From positions 1,984,001 through 2,048,000 of the forward strand of contig JAFREQ010000037.1 in NCBI GenBank assembly GCA_025331565.1: DNA of 64,000 nucleotides. Reading direction: 5' to 3'. The position numbers and the translations under genes were made by a program. Of this stretch, positions 57,627-64,000 are shown in pieces. Under the pieces are notes generated by a model. The model searched no databases, had not been told where the DNA came from, and saw nothing but the letters and a program-made list of their open reading frames with translations. Position 1 is the stretch's first letter, and each line of letters starts with the position of its first letter. Origin of the DNA: Holacanthus passer. Lineage: Eukaryota > Chordata > Actinopteri > Pomacanthidae.

Positions 57627-60600
57627 TGTAACACATGCAGACACAACGCATGCACACAAACATACACACAGTCCATTAGGCTCATGTGTTGGGCCCAAAC
57701 CACGGCCCAGAGTGCTCTTTCATGGCTCCATCATTACATCAATAAGTCTTCACATTAATCTCAGCACAGCAGAGCACACAGGCTATTACCAGACCAGCCC
57801 TGCACCACAGAGGCTCACTCCGAAGCAGACATGGGCAAAATAGTAGTCAAATATATTCTGGATACTTGATAAACACACAAGGCGTGCTCGGTTTGTCTCG
57901 TTTTTGCGAGGGATGTGTCCAGTTCTGAGGCTGGTTAAGTGGCAGAGAATAAATTACATATGCCTCAAGTAGTTCAAATGCATGAAACCATATCTAGATA
58001 TATTTGGCCATGTGTGCTCCGAAAAGCCCTCAAAAAGACTTCTTTAAGAGTTTCTTTTTTCTAAGTAGACTGCTGATTTAATACAGAGCCAAAAATTATT
58101 TTTGAGGAGCTGGTTTCAATAGTGACTAACGAGAATCTTTCGCCAAAGCCTTTTCAAATCTATGTAACATAAGATCATGCCCTTTTAATGAAGCTCTTGA
58201 GAGTAGTCTGAAAAAAAAACATGGTAACTTTCAGAGATTAGCTTACTCCATCGCTTATTATGAAATCAGCCTTTGGTCTGCAGTTAAGAGCTCCTGTGAG
58301 GAAAAGGCTGCTTGGTTAATAATCACTAAGATGAGCTAAGGCAACTAAGACGAGGCTGCCATCACAAACACAGCATCAATCACGGTCAAAGCACAAAAAA
58401 AATGACTTTTTTGTGCAGTCCAACGAATATCAAGCTCAGATAGAGAGAGGGGGGGAGAAAGAGAAAAGGAGGAAGAAAGAAATTGAGTGGAAGTGAGGGG
58501 AGGGGTGTTTAGCCCTCGTCTGTCTGGACAGGAAATGGGGTTCTTTAACCCTTGACCCGGGTCCACTATGCAGCTTTGAGTGTGTCTGTGTGTTTATCCT
58601 CTTGCATATGCCTTAGAACAGGTTCTTTCAGACACTGGTTTGACAGACAGATGGTCCTTGTTGTCATGGCACTCTGTGCAGGTGCGTATATGTGGGGTTT
58701 CCTGCCCAAAGGTGCAGGAGGGTGGTGGGGTGGGGGTGTTTATTATCCACAGTGCCAACGGGCAGTACCTCCGTTCCCAAGAGGTAAGAGAGGAGAGGGA
58801 AAAGAGGGTGAAGAATGAGGGAGAGGACTGGAGAAAAGGAAGGAGAGAGAGAGCGTGGTAAGCTGTAAAACGTTGGAGGAGCGTCCACTTTTATCACCCT
58901 GGATCTGTTCTTGGATGAAAAAAGCTGTGAAGTATGTTTTTCACTCGTCTCTCGTTCTCTGCCATAATAAGAGAATAAAAGAATATTGCCTCAGAAACCT
59001 CCGCTGTTCCCGGAATGGCAGCCTCAGCTCAGATGACCTCAGATATTGTTCCGTTGTATTCTTTTATTCTCCTTTCAACATTTCGGACCGCAAATGTGAG
59101 GCAGGGGGAGAAAAGAGGGGGTGCAGCGTGGAGGGAGTTGAGCGGGAGGGCCAAGGGTCACTGCTGGAGATTCTCCCCCGAAGGCAAGTCTGCTGCAAAC
59201 GGGGTAATAATAAACGTTTGGAGTTTTGAGTTTCTGAACCCCACCACTCCGCCCCTCTGTCCTGAATCCACCGACTATAGCTCCTGTAGCACACTTACAC
59301 CCACCAAAGTTAGCACTGAAAACTTGACAATTACTTAAGAATGTCAAACACTCAACTAAAACTGTGTTGCCTACATTTAGAATTAAGACAAAAATATTCA
59401 TGAATTTGTTTTGTAGTAGTTATTTTTTAAGAATTAACAATTGGCAGATTTTTTTTTCTTGCAGGGCCACTATTGTGTAGGCTTGTTAGGCCTCACCAGC
59501 TCTCTTAGGAAGAGCCAGAATCATTATTCCCATTGCGGTTAGTAAAGCTCAATTCAAAAACACCAATGAGAAAATGTGTGCTTACTATCATTTGAAGCTG
59601 AATGGCGAGTGGCTTTAAACAAAACAAAACGCAACTTTAAATTAAATGCAGGCATACTGGAAATCTAAATTGTAAATAAAATGAAAATATATGTTTTAAC
59701 AAATTTGATTTGCAATGTGCAGCATCAACATCTGCTTGAAAAAAAGTTTTTTTTTTAAAGAATTTATATATATATTGTAAAATATAGAAAAAACACATAA
59801 CAGTAATAAAAAGGGGAATATTAATAATAAACCAAATAACCCTGAAACACAAGCACATACACTGAGATATATCCCTACAAACACACAAACACACACGCAC
59901 ACACACACACGGTCTGGCATAGTGGAAATATGTCTATACCAGCCGTCTAATCCCAGGCCTCGCTGTCTGGGTTGTTTGTTTTTGTGTTTACTCTGGAATG
60001 TCAGACATCCGAGGACACAGCGGAGAGAAAGGTCAAAACCACAGAGCTCCAAAGACTCAACAAACATTATTAAATTCTAATTTGTTATAAAAGATTTGTG
60101 GAAAGTAGTGAAGTGAATCCATTGACGATTTCTCTGGTTATTTTCATGTCCTTAAAGGTCTTTATGCACATTAAAACTAAAGTACACACACTTGACAACT
60201 ACAACAGTCACACAAAAACAGAAGGTCTGCATATCATGTTGGATCTCAAGCACACAGTATATCTTGCAAAGAAATTTGATTACAGGAAGTGATACAGAGC
60301 CATACAAAGCTGAACATGAAACTAAGAAGAAACTGAGGAAGTGAGGGCTTAAGGATATTTAAGAGTTTTAGTAAGACAGCGATAGGGTGGCAAGTGTGAC
60401 CAAAAGAACAAAAGAAAAACTAAGTTCTTATTAACACATTGCATGACACAATTTAAACTCTTAAAAACAACAAAGAATGACTTTATGGAGATGAGTCGGA
60501 GCTTATCTGTTTGATAATTTGCCTTTTCAATAAAAATGTTTTGTCAACGCATGATTGGTAATAACAGTTTTTTTATGTATTCACAACGCGCTCTGTTATT

Positions 60601-62089
60601 TAAAAAAAAGAAGACGATGAAAACGGGCTCTCGAGAAATAGAGCTCTGGCTGATTAGATGTAGAAGCACAGAGATCCATTAAAATCATGCTTTCCAGTTC
60701 AACTGTCAGAAAAGCCGCCTGATCTCTTGTTTAGAAGAAAGGAGGGGAAGGAGAAAAGAGGGAACAAACAGGGACAGGGTGCTGAAAGGGTTGTTAAGTC
60801 TGTGATAGATCTTTGGCCCTCAAAAAGACATGATTCCTGAAGTAACAATGAGCTTTGTGGGGAATATCGCTGAAACCTCCATGAGGGGAACATATGTTGC
60901 TGTGTGGGCATTTGTATGACTCTGGGTGTGTGTATGTGTTTTTCTGTGAGTATGTGTGTATGCTGTGCACTCATTAGTGAAAAGCCTCAGTTCAGACTAG
61001 CTCCAGTTACAGTAGTAAACGCTGCCTTTGAACTTTTAATAGAGCCCTGAAACTCAACCAGGCCTTAAAAAACACAGATCTGCAGAAAAAGAAAAAAATG
61101 GACAGAAAGGGGTGGAAATGGTCAAAAATAAAATACGCAAAATGTATGTAAATGCATGATCAAAAAGGTGAGATTAAGACATTAAAAACTGGGCAATCAT
61201 GAGTCACAACATGCTACTGAAATACTCTGCAGTCACAACATGTATGGATTGACCTAAGTCAACAAAGAGACCATTAATACTAATGAAGCACAACATATAT
61301 AAACACACCTGTTGAACTGGCCGACATATATATTTTATCGTTTGGAAGTGAGCAGAAAAACATGCCAAAGCATTAGTGGCATATCAAGATACTCAAATAC
61401 TCCCTTTCTTCAGCACATATATGCATATTATTATCATTGTCGTCATCTTTAGGGACACTGCTTAGCCCAGGCACCTGTGTGTGTGTCTGGATACAGTAAT
61501 TAAAACATGTAGACCTCTCTGTGAGTGTGCGTTTAAGTGGGCGGGTATGTATCAGGGTGGGTGTCTGTGTTGCAGAATCCTCTGGTATGCATTGCAATAA
61601 ACAGATGTTGAGTCTTTATGAGGTCTTTACAACAGGTTCAGCGGTGCCCCAAAGTTGTCTGTGTGTGTGTCTGTGCGCATGTGTGTGTGCGGGTGGCTAA
61701 GCATACATAGGCCTAACATGGAAACCTCTCATCAGTGAACCATAAAAGAGACCACAAGTGGAAATGAGCAGGAAAGGTGCGGCATTCTGCCTAAATGTTG
61801 AGAGAATTTTAATTATTTCAATAATGCTGCTTTCATATTGTTGCCATAGTTAGAAGAATGCTATTCTTATCAGCATACACAGGAACAATGTTTAAACCAA
61901 CTACAGGAAAGTTTAACATATACACCACCTTTCACCAAAGCCCATCTATAAATCTTTTTTCATGGCAGACATGTTGACCTGTCATAGCAGAAAAGCACAG
62001 GTGCCACTAATAACATTAACAATGGCTCTGTTTTATCTAACTGTCCTAGTAAGTCAAGCCCGTGAGCCAGTATGCACAATACTCCCATA
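57066..62089. other. Intergenic with microsatellites, no gene seen
   Basis: It contains a CA array at 57595-57624, a G-rich patch (58700-58860) and a complex GC-richer patch (58960-59270). Otherwise it is AT-rich. A CGCACACACAC run lies near 59895. No coding gene is recognised on either strand. Confidence 0.6.
57595..57624. repeat. (CA)n microsatellite
   Basis: A perfect run of about 15 units. Confidence 0.95.
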
Positions 62090-62640
62090 AACACAACGCA
62101 TGATCATTATTAATGTAATTAATTGCACCTGTGCTTTCTCTGCTATGAGATGCCAGAATATCTGCAGACACAAAGGTCTATTCAGCGATGGGAATGAGAA
62201 GGGCTGTGGACAGGGCTGTTTATTTGACTATGAGCTGTTTACAGAGATGGACGCTGTGGAGCTGAGCGACAGCATGAGAAAATACCTCTGATAATGCACT
62301 GACATGTAGAGAACTCAGCAGTGAACTCGCCTCTTTGCTCGTCTCTCAGGACCTATGGGCATCACTCCATGGCTAATGAGAAAGACATTCATAATTACTG
62401 TATGTTTCCAATTCCACTAATTCCTATTGCAAAAAAAAATTTTATGAGCTCTTTTTCTAATAATATCCTATCCAACAATACAGTATCTAATCTTTGCTTT
62501 AATTTGCAGTTATTTTACTCTTCTGGCCCTGGGGGTGTCCCCATTATAATGATTTGAGGGGGATATGCCATGCTATCTAAGTTTAGGTAATTATCAAATT
62601 ACACCCTCCCACTGTGAAATGATACAATTCTCTCTGCAAC
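62090..62640. promoter_or_regulatory. Candidate conserved non-coding block rich in homeodomain sites
   Basis: Non-repetitive sequence with many TAAT cores (ATTAATGTAATTAATTGCAC, GGCTAATGAG, CATAATTACTG, AGGTAATTATC). Complexity is higher than in its flanks. Open frames of 63 and 78 codons show no family. The composition resembles vertebrate developmental enhancers. Inference only. Confidence 0.3.
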
Positions 62641-64000
62641 ATAAACAGTTCTCAGGTCTGACAGAGGGATTGAGAGAATGTATGTTAAAGAATGTTAGAG
62701 AAAGCTTAATAACACTGTATTTTTTTCAATTAAAACCTTTTTCCCCAAAGAAGGCTGACTGAGCAGTAAACATGCTGGCATTTTCCCGGCAACAACCATC
62801 TTAACAAACAGTTCAGTGCATGCACACATGGCAACTGCCCAGTACAACTGCTGTCTTCAACTACAGACCTCTGAGCAACTCCACAACAGCAAGGGTCATA
62901 GCTACCATTGAGGACACTGAGGTCATGTCCTCCTCCTCCTCCTCCTTTTTCTTCCGACAGTTAATGGTCTACAATTGAAAACACTGACATAGTTTATATT
63001 TTATATGCTGATTCCAGTATTGTTAGACATTAGGCTGAGCATGTTTAAATTTTACTACTTTCAAGCCAACAAATTAATGATGAAATATAATATAGGGAAA
63101 GTATAATTCAACATTTAAATGAGTACAGAAAAATAAAAAAAAAAAAATATGTAAGAAAATCCAAGAACTTCTGGTCATAATAGTCTGAGAGTGTCGAGAG
63201 CGTGGTCCAGAATTTCTAAAAGTCCTGTCTATGTGCATGAGTGCAGCTGAAACAGGAGTTAGAGCCATGTTCCACAGCACCTGGAAAGCTTATCTCATTC
63301 ACAATCCCCTCGTGCATTTATGAGAACAAACAAAAGGGGTGTGGGCACCGTCATCTTTAGTGCAACATGTCCTTTTTAATAAAAACACAACCCATCTTGG
63401 TGCAGGACATCGTGTACAAACGTTATGACCCTGTTTACACACATACTATAATTACACAGTTGTTAAAACTCAACGTTTGTTAAAAATACAAAAGCCAAAT
63501 CACATAACGATGGCATGAAACATAGAGACTGTTTATCTTATTCATCTAATGATCAAGAATTTGCAGCTCGAGTTATGAGTTGACTATTAGCCCACGAGTT
63601 CAGAGCACCTCCTGCTGATGAAACAATGATCACCACCTGAGCATATTGTTTAACAGAGCTGAATACTGTTGGTTTTATAACTAATAAAACTGTTCATCGG
63701 AAGAGTCTGGAGACGCAAACAATGAAAATCTCCATTTATTGTGTTTTCTCATTCTATCAGCATCTGTTTTTAACAGGGAAGGAGATTTGAGCAGGGAAAT
63801 AAAAAATGAAACTTGACTTTTTTTTCCTTTCACAATAAAGTCCTAGACAGATGACAGCTGTGGACACACAGAGTGCACGCTGCATGTTTTATCGCCTTCA
63901 CCCATAAATAAAAAATGCAGAGTGGAAGAAATACAGTCAAAATATACGATTTATGGCAACGGGCACAGGAGGGAGTCTGGAGATTTCTTGGACAATATGA
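62641..64000. other. Intergenic, no gene seen
   Basis: AT-rich, with a TCC run at 62929-62947 and an A-run near 63135. The window ends without a recognisable neighbouring gene. Confidence 0.6.

Noticed and set aside
58552..59338. Cluster of overlapping frames (88-124 codons) as a gene
   Set aside because: Frames overlap on both strands in a G-rich patch, without start context, splice logic or homology.
1..64000. A new multi-gene system, CRISPR-like array or viral insertion
   Set aside because: Apart from tbx18 and decayed transposons, no coding content, regularly spaced repeats or viral genes were found on either strand.

Overview
The window is teleost nuclear DNA. It holds the 3' two thirds of one protein-coding gene, tbx18 (T-box transcription factor 18), on the + strand. 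Six coding exons lie between 200 and 6824 and are followed by a 3' UTR of about 1.15 kb ending near an AATAAA at 7973. The fish assignment rests on short introns (0.4-1.4 kb), dense (CA)n/(TG)n arrays, two decayed Tc1-like transposons of a type common in ray-finned fish, and several short interspersed repeats I recognise as teleost families. The 5' exons of tbx18 (N-terminus and the start of the T-box) lie upstream of the window.

Layout: 1-6824 tbx18 exons and introns. The intron before the fifth visible exon holds a promoter-like cluster (CCAAT, RFX X-box, YY1-like and CTCF-like sites, 4600-4720), and the next intron holds a Tc1-like remnant (5031-5565). 6825-7995 is the 3' UTR. 8988-10218 is a second Tc1-like copy of the same subfamily in the opposite orientation. 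From about 10 kb to the end I find no convincing protein-coding gene. This 54-kb stretch is a gene desert of microsatellites, purine tracts, teleost MITE/SINE-like fragments and blocks of moderately complex sequence that could be conserved enhancers.

The window therefore reads as a developmental regulator plus its 3' regulatory desert. Tbx18 is a Groucho-recruiting repressor of epicardial, somitic, limb, ureteric and sinus-node mesenchyme, and such genes usually have long-range enhancers. The most suggestive cis-element is a zero-spaced direct repeat of the T-box half site at 24956-24971, with five further exact half sites in the desert, which would fit feedback or T-box cross-regulation. I see no operon, CRISPR, RNA gene or new multi-gene system. 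All regulatory calls are motif readings without alignment or expression data and carry low confidence.
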